From Stutzerimonas stutzeri TS44 (lineage in GTDB: Bacteria; Pseudomonadota; Gammaproteobacteria; Pseudomonadales; Pseudomonadaceae), in NCBI GenBank assembly GCA_000263395.1, contig AJXE01000005.1:1-64000 (forward strand): DNA of 64,000 nucleotides, written 5' to 3'. The notes under the pieces were generated by a model, which worked only from the letters and a program-made list of their open reading frames with translations, was not told the DNA's origin and made no database searches. The position numbers and the translations under genes were made by a program. Position 1 is the stretch's first letter. Every line of letters begins with the position of its first letter. This document shows positions 33,820 through 42,970 of this stretch, piece by piece.

Positions 33820-36312
33820 TCAGCGCGCCTGCCAGCGGGCATCGGGTGCCGCTGCGTTGGCCAGGCAGCACCAGCCACCCTGGGCATTGCGCAGCGTGGC
33901 GAGCGCGGCGCGCAGTGCTTCGGGCTGCAACTCGTGCATGGCTGCGGCGACGTGAGCCGGATGGTCAATGGCCTGGCCGGCCAGGCAGGCCTGCCAGATA
34001 CGCTCGGCGCGCTGACGCGGATCGTCCAGGGCACTGTCGCCCGGCACTTGCGCGGTGTCCGCATCCAGGCTTTCGCTCAGCCGTGCGAGGAACTCCTCGA
34101 TATGCGCGACGATCTGCGCCGCCGTGGCACTGGGCGATTGCACCGCGAAGAGGATGCCGGCGTGCTCGCCGAACTGGCGAAAGCCGCAGAACACCGCATA
34201 GCCCAGCTGCAGCTCGCTGCGCAGACGCCGGAAGAAGCCACTCTCCATTGCCCGCGCCAGAGCGCGCCAGGTGGCTTCCTGGCGGGCGTCGCGCGTCGGC
34301 AGGGGACAGAACAGCAGCACGGCCGTCTCCGCCGCGGGCTCGCCCACGCACCACCAGAGCCGGCGTTCGGCGTACCACGGCTGCGTGGCGTCAGCCGGCT
34401 CACGCAGAGGCCGGCCGGGCGTGTCGCGCAGCACGACATGCAGCGCGTCGTTCAGTTCGGGCGCGAGGCCGACCGCCAGCGCCTGCCAGCGTGCCCGCGT
34501 CCAGGCAGCGGACAGTGCAGCGCGATCGAGCGGCACCGACACGGCGGCATCGGCGCTGCCCAGCAGCCGTGGCAGGCGACCGATCAGCTGGCGAATGAGC
34601 AATTCCTCGCCGTGCAACCGCGCGGTCTCGGCGAACTGCCTGTCGCCGTCGACATAGGCGCCGACTGGCGGCTCGCCGAGCAGCTTGAGCAGATCGTCCG
34701 TGATGACCGGCAAAGCGGCGGCATAGCCGAACAGGCTCAGGCACCAGCCATTGCCGAAATCCTCGAAACGCAGCTCGACACCGGCCTGCCGCGCCGCCTG
34801 GATCGCCGGGCGCAACGCGCGGTCCAGCACATGCCACAACCCGCCTGGGCTCGCGCCGTCGAAGCGCCAGTGCAGGAAAAGCGCGCCCTGCCCGTTGGCA
34901 TCCAGCGGGCCGACGCAGCGCAGCGCCGGTTCGGCCTGCGTCGGTGATGGCAGCGGTCGCGCGCGCAACCATGCATTGCCTGCCGGTAGCGTCCAGCGCC
35001 AGGCCAGCGGCGCGATGGTCGGCAGCTCCTCGGCAGCCAAGTGCAGCGTAAAGCCAGCGGTTTCGATGGACGGTGCCGGGCGCGGGTCCGCGGTCAGGAT
35101 CGCCGGTGCGCTCTGCAAGCGGAGCACAACCTCGCGCAGCGCCTGATAGACCGTATCCGGCTGCTCATGCGCCAGCATCGCCTCCGGCTCGACCCAATAG
35201 CGCAGCCGCGCCAACGGCGGCATTACCTGCAGGCTGCGCTCACGCACGCGCCGGTACTCGTCCCAGCACGGCGTGAGCACCGCCTCCTGACCGAGGAACG
35301 ACAGCCAGCTGTGCAGCGCGTTGATGATGCCGGCCCGCGCCGCCAGTCCCTGCCCGGTCAGGCCGAACTCGATCACCACCACGCCCTGGTCGGCGTGCCA
35401 GTAAGGCACGCGCAAGCGCAGACGATCGATCCAGCCGTGGTCGCGCAGCACCGCGAACAGGCTGCCCGGCGTCTCGGCTTGCAGACTGCTGGCGAGCGTG
35501 TCCAGCGCCGCCGCGCTGCCACGCGGCATGCCGTCGAGACAGAATGCCGCCTCCAGCCGCGGCCGGCCGTTGGCGAGCTGCAGGCGCGCGCTGCGCGGCG
35601 CCGCATGCAGCGGCGGCAGGCTGCGTGAAGGCTGCGCTCGCGCCGCGAGCCGGCATTGCGGTGCCTCCAGCAGGCTGAGCAGCGCAGCGGGCTCGAGCGG
35701 CGCGGCGACCAGCAGTTCGAGCGCGCCGGCGTGATAGAAACGCTGGTGATACACCCGCAGCGCCTGCTGGAACGCAGCACTCTCCACCGGCAGGCTGGCG
35801 CGATTGCCCGCGTGGAAAGCGGCGAATGGATGCACGGTATCCAGGGCCGTGCCGTGCGCGGCATCGCATAGCGTCTCGCTGTCCTGCGCGCGGGCGAGGT
35901 ATTCGGCCTGCAGCACCTCTCGCTCGCGCAGCTGCGCGGCCGGATCGAGCAACGGCCGCGCGAGCATGTCGAGCAGACGCTGCAATCCGCCCTGAAAATT
36001 CTCGGCCGACAGCTGAAAGAAGAAATCGGTATGCCGCTCGCGGGTCGAGGCGTTGAGCTGGCCGCCACAACCCTGCACGAAGGCCATCAGGCTGTCCTCT
36101 ACCGGATAGCTGGCGCTGCCGAGAAACAGCAGATGCTCGAGAAAATGCGCCAGGCCCGGATAAGCCGCCGGCGCATCGTGCGCGCCGGCGTGCACCCGCA
36201 CCAGCGCCGCCGCCTGGCTGCCGGCCGGCAGGCGCAGCAGCCGCACCCGCAGGCCGTCGACGCGAGTAAAGCCCTGCGGGGATGCGAGCGGATCGAAGTG
36301 CGTGGGGTTCAT
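33820..36312 (-). CDS. pqqF: PqqF-like M16 zinc peptidase
   Basis: A large insulinase-family (M16) peptidase of 830 residues. The inverted zinc motif HFLEH is near residue 56, with a downstream Glu in LREREVLQAEY as the third ligand. The N-terminal catalytic half is followed by inactive M16-like repeats, the PqqF architecture. In PQQ-making pseudomonads PqqF with PqqG processes the PqqA precursor peptide. Here no pqqA, B, C, D or E lies within the neighbouring genes, so the assignment rests on protein similarity as I judge it. A different M16 role cannot be excluded. Confidence 0.78.
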   Translation of the reverse strand: MNPTHFDPLASPQGFTRVDGLRVRLLRLPAGSQAAALVRVHAGAHDAPAAYPGLAHFLEHLLFLGSASYPVEDSLMAFVQGCGGQLNASTRERHTDFFFQLSAENFQGGLQRLLDMLARPLLDPAAQLREREVLQAEYLARAQDSETLCDAAHGTALDTVHPFAAFHAGNRASLPVESAAFQQALRVYHQRFYHAGALELLVAAPLEPAALLSLLEAPQCRLAARAQPSRSLPPLHAAPRSARLQLANGRPRLEAAFCLDGMPRGSAAALDTLASSLQAETPGSLFAVLRDHGWIDRLRLRVPYWHADQGVVVIEFGLTGQGLAARAGIINALHSWLSFLGQEAVLTPCWDEYRRVRERSLQVMPPLARLRYWVEPEAMLAHEQPDTVYQALREVVLRLQSAPAILTADPRPAPSIETAGFTLHLAAEELPTIAPLAWRWTLPAGNAWLRARPLPSPTQAEPALRCVGPLDANGQGALFLHWRFDGASPGGLWHVLDRALRPAIQAARQAGVELRFEDFGNGWCLSLFGYAAALPVITDDLLKLLGEPPVGAYVDGDRQFAETARLHGEELLIRQLIGRLPRLLGSADAAVSVPLDRAALSAAWTRARWQALAVGLAPELNDALHVVLRDTPGRPLREPADATQPWYAERRLWWCVGEPAAETAVLLFCPLPTRDARQEATWRALARAMESGFFRRLRSELQLGYAVFCGFRQFGEHAGILFAVQSPSATAAQIVAHIEEFLARLSESLDADTAQVPGDSALDDPRQRAERIWQACLAGQAIDHPAHVAAAMHELQPEALRAALATLRNAQGGWCCLANAAAPDARWQAR

Positions 36313-36402
36313 TGATGGGTCATCGCCAGCCGGTTACCAGCGCACAGGATCAGGCCAACGACCGGCGCAGCACAATGCTGCTTGCGGATGAAACCGGGCG
36401 CT

Positions 36403-37350
36403 TCAGGTATCCAGCCGACCGGCGAGCAACTGCTGCAGGCGCCACCGCAGCGTCTGCGCCGCGCCGCCCAGGCAGGCGACCGGCGAGCCACGCAGCGCGT
36501 CCTCGACCAGCGCGGCGCCCTCGCCGGCCAGTGCCAGCGGGCAGTCCAGATGCAATGCCAGCCGCTGCACCCGCTGCAGCTGCGTCGCGTCCGGTGGCGC
36601 GCTGGCGTGAAGCACCAGCGCCTGCGGCTGGACGTTGGCGCAGACCAGCGCCAGCTCGTCCAGCGGCTGGCCGCAGGGCAGCACCGCGACCGCCAGCTCA
36701 TCGCCGCCCAGCAGCAGCCCCGCCACCAGCAGCTCCAGTTCGCGACACGGGCCGGGCAGCGGCGCCAGCAGCACCGCCGGCGCCGCGCCGCGCTGTGCCA
36801 GTTGCAGGCGCTGCAGCACGCGGCCACGCAGGAAGGCGTCGAGGAACAACCATTCACTGGTGCGGCCGAACTCCTCCTGGCGTAACGACAGCGCCCGCCA
36901 CACCGGCAGCAGCAGTTCCTGCCACACGGTCGCCAGCGGATAGCTGGTGAATATCTGCCCGTACAGTTGCTCCAGCCGCGCCTGGTCGAACGCACTGACA
37001 GCGCTGCCCAGGCGCGCCTGCCATTCGTCCCGCTCGGCGCTGCGTGCGGGCTGCCGTGCGTCGTCGGCCTGGCGTGCGGCGTTGCGCTCGAGAATGCCAC
37101 CGACCTTGCCGACGGCGACGCCGCGTTCGGTCCAGGCAAGGATGTCGCGCACTCGCTCAATGTCGGCCGGCGAATACAGGCGGTGGCCGCTGTCGGTCCG
37201 GGTCGGCTGGAGCAGCCCGTAGCGACGCTCCCAGGCGCGCAGCGTGATCGGATTGACGCCGGTCAGGCGCGCCACCTCGCGAATGGGGAACAACTCGTGC
37301 TGCTCGCGCGGAGTCGAGACGGGGGTCGAAGCGCCGGAAGCGTCGGTCAT
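36403..37350 (-). CDS. MerR-family regulator, class II LitR (PplR)-like
   Basis: A 315-residue regulator. A MerR helix-turn-helix (residues about 20-72: FPIREVARLTGVNPITLRAW then SGHRLYSPADIERV) is joined to a C-terminal domain shaped like the B12-binding domain of CarH/LitR. The adenosylcobalamin signatures (the W-x9-EH segment and D-x-H-x-x-G) are not seen, which fits the B12-free class II LitR proteins. In P. putida such regulators respond to light through a short LOV protein; here the divergent neighbour is exactly such a protein, 111 bp away. The chosen ATG (37350) follows a weak ribosome site, but MTDASGASTP fits the family layout. Confidence 0.82.
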   Translation of the reverse strand: MTDASGASTPVSTPREQHELFPIREVARLTGVNPITLRAWERRYGLLQPTRTDSGHRLYSPADIERVRDILAWTERGVAVGKVGGILERNAARQADDARQPARSAERDEWQARLGSAVSAFDQARLEQLYGQIFTSYPLATVWQELLLPVWRALSLRQEEFGRTSEWLFLDAFLRGRVLQRLQLAQRGAAPAVLLAPLPGPCRELELLVAGLLLGGDELAVAVLPCGQPLDELALVCANVQPQALVLHASAPPDATQLQRVQRLALHLDCPLALAGEGAALVEDALRGSPVACLGGAAQTLRWRLQQLLAGRLDT

Positions 37351-37461
37351 GGGGCGGCTCGGTCGGAAAAACTGGCGGGAGTGTAACCCAGCCCCCACCG
37401 CTCGCGCGGCGCGGGCTGGAGTTGATCTAGAATGCGCCGCACGCCCCTCAGGACCACAGTC

Positions 37462-37908
37462 ATGATCAACGCCGCACTGCTGCAACGGATAATCGACGCC
37501 TCCAACGACGGGATCGTGATGGCCGAGCAGGAAGGCGACGATACCATCCTGATCTACGCCAATCCGGCGTTCGAGCGGCTGACCGGCTACGCCGTGGATG
37601 AGGTTCTCTACCAGGACTGCCGCTTCCTGCAGGCCGGCGATCGCGATCAACCCGCGCTGTCGGCCATCCGCGAGGCGATGCAGCAGCGCCGCCCCTGTCG
37701 TCAGGTGCTGCGCAACTACCGCAAGGATGGCACGCCGTTCTGGAACGAGCTGTCGATCACCCCGGTGTTCAACGAAGGCGACCAGCTGACCTATTTCATC
37801 GGCATCCAGAAGGATGTCACCGCCGAGATCGACGCATTGCAACGGGTCGAGGCGCTGCAAGCGCGAGTGAGCCAGCTCGAAGCGCAACTGGCCGCGCGCA
37901 AAGCCTGA
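37462..37908 (+). CDS. Short LOV photoreceptor protein
   Basis: A 148-residue single-domain LOV protein (PAS core plus short C-terminal coiled coil) closely resembling P. putida SB1/SB2-LOV. MINAALLQRIIDASNDGIV is the conserved beginning. The photoactive cysteine is Cys53 in YQDCRFLQ, with flavin-contacting residues in the same loop, and NELSITPV and YFIGIQKDV form the sheet. Blue light would form a Cys-FMN adduct; the output is by protein-protein contact because there is no effector domain. AGGA precedes the ATG, and a TAGAAT (37428-37433) may be its -10. It is divergent from the LitR-like gene. Confidence 0.93.
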   Translation: MINAALLQRIIDASNDGIVMAEQEGDDTILIYANPAFERLTGYAVDEVLYQDCRFLQAGDRDQPALSAIREAMQQRRPCRQVLRNYRKDGTPFWNELSITPVFNEGDQLTYFIGIQKDVTAEIDALQRVEALQARVSQLEAQLAARKA

Positions 37909-37973
37909 ACAGGCCACCCGCGCAGCGCCGCTGAAACAGGCGCCAGGGCAGGTGCGGCGCCAGCCACGCAGGA

Positions 37974-37994
37974 TGTCATCGACGTTTCATGACA
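37974..37994. promoter_or_regulatory. Palindrome TGTCAT-N9-ATGACA upstream of the GGDEF-EAL gene
   Basis: A perfect 6-bp inverted repeat with a 9-nt spacer lies 33 bp before the GTG start, next to CATAAT (a possible -10). Its spacing equals that of the palindrome TGTACAT-N9-ATGTACA at 42778-42800, although the half-sites differ. It could be an operator for this gene. Confidence 0.4.
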
Positions 37995-38027
37995 TAATGG
38001 CACTTAGCCATTTACTCCTGTAATCGG

Positions 38028-40712
38028 GTGCATTGCGCCCTTGGATGTCGCTCGTTGATCACCAATCTCCTCGTGGAAAACACGATCATTCTGTTCGCGT
38101 TGTGTTGGCTGCTGTCGTTCTGTTCGAGCAGCTGGACTCGCAAAGGCAAGCCTCTGGCGCAGAGCGCGGCCGGCGTCTGGTTCGGCATCGCCTGCATCAT
38201 CGGCATGATGGTTCCCCAGGCCGTCCAGGCCGGGCTGGTGTTCGAGGCACGCTCGGCCGTGTTGAGCATGGCTGCCCTGTTTGGCGGACCGCTGGTGGCC
38301 GGCATCGCCGGCATGCTGGCAGCTGCCTATCGCATCTGGCTCGGCGGTGTCGGATTGCTGCCGGGGCTGGCCAACATGCTGCTGCCCATCGTGCTCGGGC
38401 TCGCCTACCGGCAGGCCTGCCGTCGCGGCCTGGTGCGCATCGGTTTCTGGCAGTTGCTGGTATTCGGCGTGCTTCTGCATCTGGGCACGCTGGCGCTGGT
38501 CACGCTGTTGCTGCCTGACGCCATCGGCCTGCCGGCCATTCGCGACATCGCCACACCCCTGCTGCTGGCACTGCCGCTGGGCACGACGGCGCTCGGCCTG
38601 CTGCTCAACGACCTGATCAAGCGCAGCAGCACCGAGCGGGCGCTCAAGGTCAGCGAGGCGCGCCTGCGCGCCATCACCCAGGCGCTGCCCGACCTGTTGC
38701 TGGTGATCGACGAGGACGGGCGCTACCTGGACATCATCTGCTCGGAACGCAACCTGCTTACTGACGATGCCTCGCGCCTGATCGGCCGTCATCTGCACGA
38801 CGTCATGCCGCCCGCGGTGGAACAGCGCTTCCTCGACTTCATCCAGCAAACGCTGCGTAGCGATACCCCGCAGCTTCTGGAATATTCGATGCAGACACTC
38901 GGCGGCCGAAAGGTTTTCGAGGCGCGTGCGCTGGCGCTGGACCTACCGGAGGCGGAGAAGCGCGCGGTGGTCTGGCTCAGCCGCGACATCACCGAACGCA
39001 CCAATGCCGAACTGGAACAGCGCATCGCCGCCATCGCCTTCGAGTCGCAGCAGGGCATGCTGATCACCGATGCGGACAACCGCATCCTGCGGGTCAACAA
39101 GGCCTTCACCCAGATCAGCGGCTTCAGCAGCGAGGAAGCAATCGGCCAGACCACCCGCCTGCTGGCCTCCGGCAAGCACGGGGGGGACTTCTACCAGGCG
39201 ATGTGGGAGTGCCTCGCGAAAACCGGCACCTGGGCCGGCGAGATCTGGAACCGGCGCAAGAACGGCGAGGTGTATCCCGAGTGGCTGACCATCAGCACGG
39301 TGCACGATGCGCAGGGCGAGATCAGTCACTACGTTGCGGCCTTCACCGACATCACCGATCGCAAGCTCGCCGAACAGCGCATCCACTACCTGGCCTTCTA
39401 CGACCCGCTGACCGGCCTGCCCAACCGTCGGCTACTGCTCGATCGCCTGCAGCAGGCGATCGTATCCAGCCGGCGCAGCGGACAGCTCGGCGCGCTAATG
39501 TTCATCGACCTGGACAACTTCAAGAACATCAACGACTTGCACGGGCACCACGCCGGCGACGAAATTCTGCGGCTGGCCGCCGGGCGGCTGTCCGCCAATA
39601 TCCGCGCCAGCGATACCGTGGCGCGACTCGGCGGCGACGAGTTCGTGGTAATGCTCGAAGGGCTGACCAGCGATGCCGAACAAGCCGGCAGCCTGGCCGA
39701 GCATATCGGCATGAAGCTGCTCACCTCACTGGATGGAGCCTATCGCCTGCAGGAGCTGAACCTGCACAGCAGCGCCAGCATCGGCGTGGTGCTGTTCGGC
39801 GAAGATGGCAGCACCAGCGAAGAGCTGATGAAGCGTGCCGACATGTCGATGTACGAAGCCAAGCTGTCGGGCAAGAACGCCCTGCGCTTCTTCGATCCGC
39901 GCATGCAGCAGGTCGTGCAGGAGCGCCTGCGCCTGGAGGAGGAAATCCGCCGCGGCCTGGGGGCAGGCGAGTTCATTCTCTATCTGCAGGCACAGATGGA
40001 GCAGACCCGGGGCCTGGTCGGCGCCGAGGCGCTGGTGCGCTGGCAGCATCCGCAGCGCGGCCTGCTGTCGCCGGCGGCATTCATCGTCCAGGCCGAACGG
40101 GCCGGGCTCGTCCGGGAGCTGGATATGCTGATGCTGCAACAGGCATGCCTGCAGCTCGCACAGTGGTCCGACCGCGACGGATTCGACGAGCTGTCGCTGG
40201 CGGTCAACATCAGCGCGCACCTGCTCTACCGGGACGACTTCACCACGCGGTTGCTGCAACTGCTGCAGGTCAGCGGCGCCAACCCCCGGCGGCTCAAGCT
40301 GGAGCTCACCGAAACCCTGCTGCTGGACAACATGCCCGAGGCCATCACCCGGATGAACCAGCTGAAGGCGCACGGCATCCGTTTCTCCCTCGATGACTTC
40401 GGCACCGGCTATTCGTCGATGAGCTACCTGCAGCAACTGCCGCTGGATCAGCTGAAGATCGACCAGGCCTTCGTCCGCGGTCTGCCGGACGACGCCAGCA
40501 GCCAGACCATCGTGCGCGCCATCTGCGCGCTGGCGGTCGGGCTGGATCTGGAAGTCATCGCCGAGGGTGTGGAAAGCGAGGCGCAGCGCAAGGCGCTGCT
40601 TGCCAACGGCTGCCACCGTTATCAGGGCTACCTGTTCGGCAAGCCCATGCCGGCGCAAGAGTTCGAACGGCTGGCCGCCGTTCAGCCGCAGCGCGCGAAC
40701 GTCTGCAGCTGA
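38028..40712 (+). CDS. Membrane GGDEF-EAL protein with 5TM-LYT and PAS domains
   Basis: An about 894-residue cyclic-di-GMP enzyme. Residues about 10-190 form several membrane helices of the 5TMR_LYT type (GVWFGIACIIGMMVPQAVQA region). Two PAS domains follow (about 205-325 and 330-440), then a GGDEF domain with intact GGDEF at 535-539 and an EAL domain with EALVRW at 667-672 and DDFGTGYSSM. Both catalytic signatures are intact, so either activity is possible. The start is uncertain: GTG at 38028 as listed, or a TTG/GTG within the next 15 codons nearer the first helix. It converges on hemH. Confidence 0.9.
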   Translation: MHCALGCRSLITNLLVENTIILFALCWLLSFCSSSWTRKGKPLAQSAAGVWFGIACIIGMMVPQAVQAGLVFEARSAVLSMAALFGGPLVAGIAGMLAAAYRIWLGGVGLLPGLANMLLPIVLGLAYRQACRRGLVRIGFWQLLVFGVLLHLGTLALVTLLLPDAIGLPAIRDIATPLLLALPLGTTALGLLLNDLIKRSSTERALKVSEARLRAITQALPDLLLVIDEDGRYLDIICSERNLLTDDASRLIGRHLHDVMPPAVEQRFLDFIQQTLRSDTPQLLEYSMQTLGGRKVFEARALALDLPEAEKRAVVWLSRDITERTNAELEQRIAAIAFESQQGMLITDADNRILRVNKAFTQISGFSSEEAIGQTTRLLASGKHGGDFYQAMWECLAKTGTWAGEIWNRRKNGEVYPEWLTISTVHDAQGEISHYVAAFTDITDRKLAEQRIHYLAFYDPLTGLPNRRLLLDRLQQAIVSSRRSGQLGALMFIDLDNFKNINDLHGHHAGDEILRLAAGRLSANIRASDTVARLGGDEFVVMLEGLTSDAEQAGSLAEHIGMKLLTSLDGAYRLQELNLHSSASIGVVLFGEDGSTSEELMKRADMSMYEAKLSGKNALRFFDPRMQQVVQERLRLEEEIRRGLGAGEFILYLQAQMEQTRGLVGAEALVRWQHPQRGLLSPAAFIVQAERAGLVRELDMLMLQQACLQLAQWSDRDGFDELSLAVNISAHLLYRDDFTTRLLQLLQVSGANPRRLKLELTETLLLDNMPEAITRMNQLKAHGIRFSLDDFGTGYSSMSYLQQLPLDQLKIDQAFVRGLPDDASSQTIVRAICALAVGLDLEVIAEGVESEAQRKALLANGCHRYQGYLFGKPMPAQEFERLAAVQPQRANVCS

Positions 40713-40731
40713 ACGCGACGGGCGCGGCGCT

Positions 40732-41757
40732 TCAGAGTTCCTGCGGCGCCCGGCGGCACAGCGCGACCAGCGCCTGTATCCAGGCTTCGTGGGCATTCAG
40801 GCAGGGCACCAGCTGCAGCTCCGCGCCACCCGCCTCGATGAACTGCTCGCGGCCGCGATCGCCGATTTCCTCCAGCGTTTCGATGCAGTCGGCGACGAAC
40901 GCCGGGCACATCACCAGCAGCTTCTTCACGCCGCGCTTTGCCAGTTCGTCCAGGCGCGTCTCGGTGTAGGGCTCGATCCACTTGGCCCGGCCCAGCCGCG
41001 ACTGGAACGACACCGACCACTGCTCGTCGCGCAGCCCGGCGCGCGTGGCGAAACCGGCAGCGGTGCGCAGGCACTGCGCGCGATAGCAGCTGGCGAGCAC
41101 CTCGCCCTCGGCGCGCTGGCAGCAGTCGTCGCCCTTCAGGCAGTGCGCGCCGGTCGGATCGCTCTTGTGCAGGTGGCGTTCGGGCAGGCCGTGGAAGCTC
41201 AGCAGCAGATGATCGAAGTCCTGTTGCAGATAGGGCGCGGCACTGGCGTTCAGCGCCTCGAGGTATTCGGGCTGGTCGTAGAACGGCTGCAGGATCGACA
41301 GCTGCAGGTTCAGCCCGTGCGCGCGGATCACCCGCCGGGCCTCCTCGATCACCGTGGTGGTGGTGCTGTCGGCAAACTGCGGGTACAGCGGCGCCAGCGT
41401 GACCCGGCTGATACCCTGCCCGGCCAGCTCGACCAGCCGGGTCTCGATGGACGGCTCGCCGTAGCGCATCGCCAACTCGACCGGCCCCTGCGGCCAGTGC
41501 GGCCGCAGCGCATCCTGCAGCTGCCGGCTCAGCACGATCAGCGGCGAGCCTTCCGGCCACCAGATCGATGCGTAGGCATGCGCGGACTGCTCCGGGCGTT
41601 TGATCAGGATCAGCGACACCAGCAGGCGCCGCAGCGGCCAGGGCAGATCGACGACATAGGGATCCATGAGGAACTGGTTGAGGTAGCGGCGCACATCCGC
41701 CACGTCGGTGGAGGCCGGCGAACCCAGATTGACCAGCAACAACGCCTGCTCTGTCAT
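40732..41757 (-). CDS. hemH: Ferrochelatase
   Basis: Inserts ferrous iron into protoporphyrin IX, the last step of heme b synthesis; peripheral on the inner membrane. The 341-residue product has the catalytic His189 in [11 protein letters not shown] and the conserved acidic segment [15 protein letters not shown] with Glu293. It follows the TIGR01777 epimerase gene by 51 bp on the same strand. In pseudomonads hemH is often found beside photolyase and LitR genes, consistent with the need to clear photosensitising porphyrins in light. Confidence 0.97.
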   Translation of the reverse strand: MTEQALLLVNLGSPASTDVADVRRYLNQFLMDPYVVDLPWPLRRLLVSLILIKRPEQSAHAYASIWWPEGSPLIVLSRQLQDALRPHWPQGPVELAMRYGEPSIETRLVELAGQGISRVTLAPLYPQFADSTTTTVIEEARRVIRAHGLNLQLSILQPFYDQPEYLEALNASAAPYLQQDFDHLLLSFHGLPERHLHKSDPTGAHCLKGDDCCQRAEGEVLASCYRAQCLRTAAGFATRAGLRDEQWSVSFQSRLGRAKWIEPYTETRLDELAKRGVKKLLVMCPAFVADCIETLEEIGDRGREQFIEAGGAELQLVPCLNAHEAWIQALVALCRRAPQEL

Positions 41758-41808
41758 GCAAATTTCCTGAACGGTTGGGGGTGGCGCCTCGCGGCAAGCG
41801 CGCCATTT

Positions 41809-42729
41809 TCACACAGGGTGCGGCCTTTTGGGCTGCGGCAACAGGTCGGCCAGCGCCGCTTCCAGCTCGCCGTGGCGAAACTCGAAGCCTGCCGCCTGCG
41901 CCCGCACCGGCAGCGCCCGCTGGCCACCCAGCAGCAGGCCGGCGAGTTCACCCAGCGCCAGTTTCAGCACGGGCGCCGGCAGCGGCAGCAGCGCCGGCCG
42001 ATGCAGGCAGCGGCCCAGCGCCCGGGCGAAGTCCGCATTGCGCACCGCCTGCGGAGCGCACGCATTGTAGGGGCCGCGGGTCTGTGGCCGGTGCAGAAGA
42101 AAATCAATCAGGCCGACCTCATCCTGCAGATGGATCCAGGACATCCACTGGCGACCATTACCGATGCGCCCGCCCAGCCCGAGGCGAAACAGCGGCAGCA
42201 GCCGCTGCAGGAAGCCACCCTCGCCGGCCAGCACCAGCCCGGTGCGCACCAGCACCACGCGCATGCCCAGCGTTTCGGCCTCGCTCGCGGCCTGCTCCCA
42301 GGCATCGCAGAGCTGACTGGCGAAATCGCTGCGTACCGGCTGGCTGTCTTCGCTGAGCTGATGCTCGCCGCCATCGCCATACCAGCCCATCGCCGAACCG
42401 GAGATCAGCACCTCGGGGCGTTGCTCGCGCTGCGCCAGCCAGGCGACCAGCTGTTCGGTCAGCCCTACCCGGCTGCGCCAGAGCAGCGCTCGCCGCGCCT
42501 TGGTCCAGGGCCGATCGGCAATCGGTGCGCCGGCCAGGTTGATCACGGCGTCCAGCGCCACGCTGTCGATTTGCGCCAGCGCGCCGATGCCCTGCACGCT
42601 CGGCCCGCACAACTGCGCCACCCGCTCCGGCGTGCGACTCCAGACCCACAACGCATGACCCTGGGCGGTCCAGTGCCGGCACAGGGCACGGCCGATCAAG
42701 CCGGTGCCGCCGGTCAGCAGTATGTTCAT
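41809..42729 (-). CDS. TIGR01777 NAD-dependent epimerase/dehydratase (YfcH-like)
   Basis: A 306-residue short-chain dehydrogenase-like protein. The start MNILLTGGTGLIGRALCRHW contains the TGGTGLIG nucleotide-binding loop, and INLAGAPIADRPW and SGSAMGWYGD are TIGR01777 family signatures. The AGGAGG ribosome site decides the ATG at 42729 over one 8 codons upstream. Function is unknown; the family is widespread and often sits with photolyase and hemH. Transcription starts in the AT-rich divergent region shared with the DUF523-DUF1722 gene. Confidence 0.9.
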   Translation of the reverse strand: MNILLTGGTGLIGRALCRHWTAQGHALWVWSRTPERVAQLCGPSVQGIGALAQIDSVALDAVINLAGAPIADRPWTKARRALLWRSRVGLTEQLVAWLAQREQRPEVLISGSAMGWYGDGGEHQLSEDSQPVRSDFASQLCDAWEQAASEAETLGMRVVLVRTGLVLAGEGGFLQRLLPLFRLGLGGRIGNGRQWMSWIHLQDEVGLIDFLLHRPQTRGPYNACAPQAVRNADFARALGRCLHRPALLPLPAPVLKLALGELAGLLLGGQRALPVRAQAAGFEFRHGELEAALADLLPQPKRPHPV

Positions 42730-42777
42730 GGTGGCCTCCTGGGTGCTGCGCAATGGATATGCTCATCAGCATACACC

Positions 42778-42800
42778 TGTACATATTATTTTTATGTACA
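42778..42800. promoter_or_regulatory. Palindrome TGTACAT-N9-ATGTACA (operator 1)
   Basis: A perfect 7-bp inverted repeat with a 9-nt AT-only spacer, 48 bp upstream of the TIGR01777 gene ATG and so placed to act on the leftward promoter. Its outer half resembles a -35 (TTGTAC on the minus strand). The surrounding 240 bp is far more AT-rich than the rest of the window. A MerR-type LitR regulator is a good candidate ligand. Confidence 0.7.
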
Positions 42801-42896
42801 ACTATTTTGTATTTAAGCATTGCCTGAAAAATCTGCAAACATTTGAATTTGTAAGTTTTTCTTCAAATTAAGCAGCATAACGACGTCACCAATAGC

Positions 42897-42921
42897 TATA
42901 CATAATCAATTGACATGTATA
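42897..42921. promoter_or_regulatory. Palindrome TATACAT-N11-ATGTATA (operator 2) with TTGACA
   Basis: A second perfect 7-bp inverted repeat with an 11-nt spacer, 49 bp upstream of the DUF523-DUF1722 gene. A consensus -35 TTGACA (42910-42915) lies inside it on the plus strand. The -10 is poor, as expected for an activator-dependent promoter. Half-sites differ from operator 1 by one base. Confidence 0.7.
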
Positions 42922-42970
42922 ACTATTGACTTATCCTGAAGCCGCCGCTTTCTTCAGATGAGGCCAGGCC

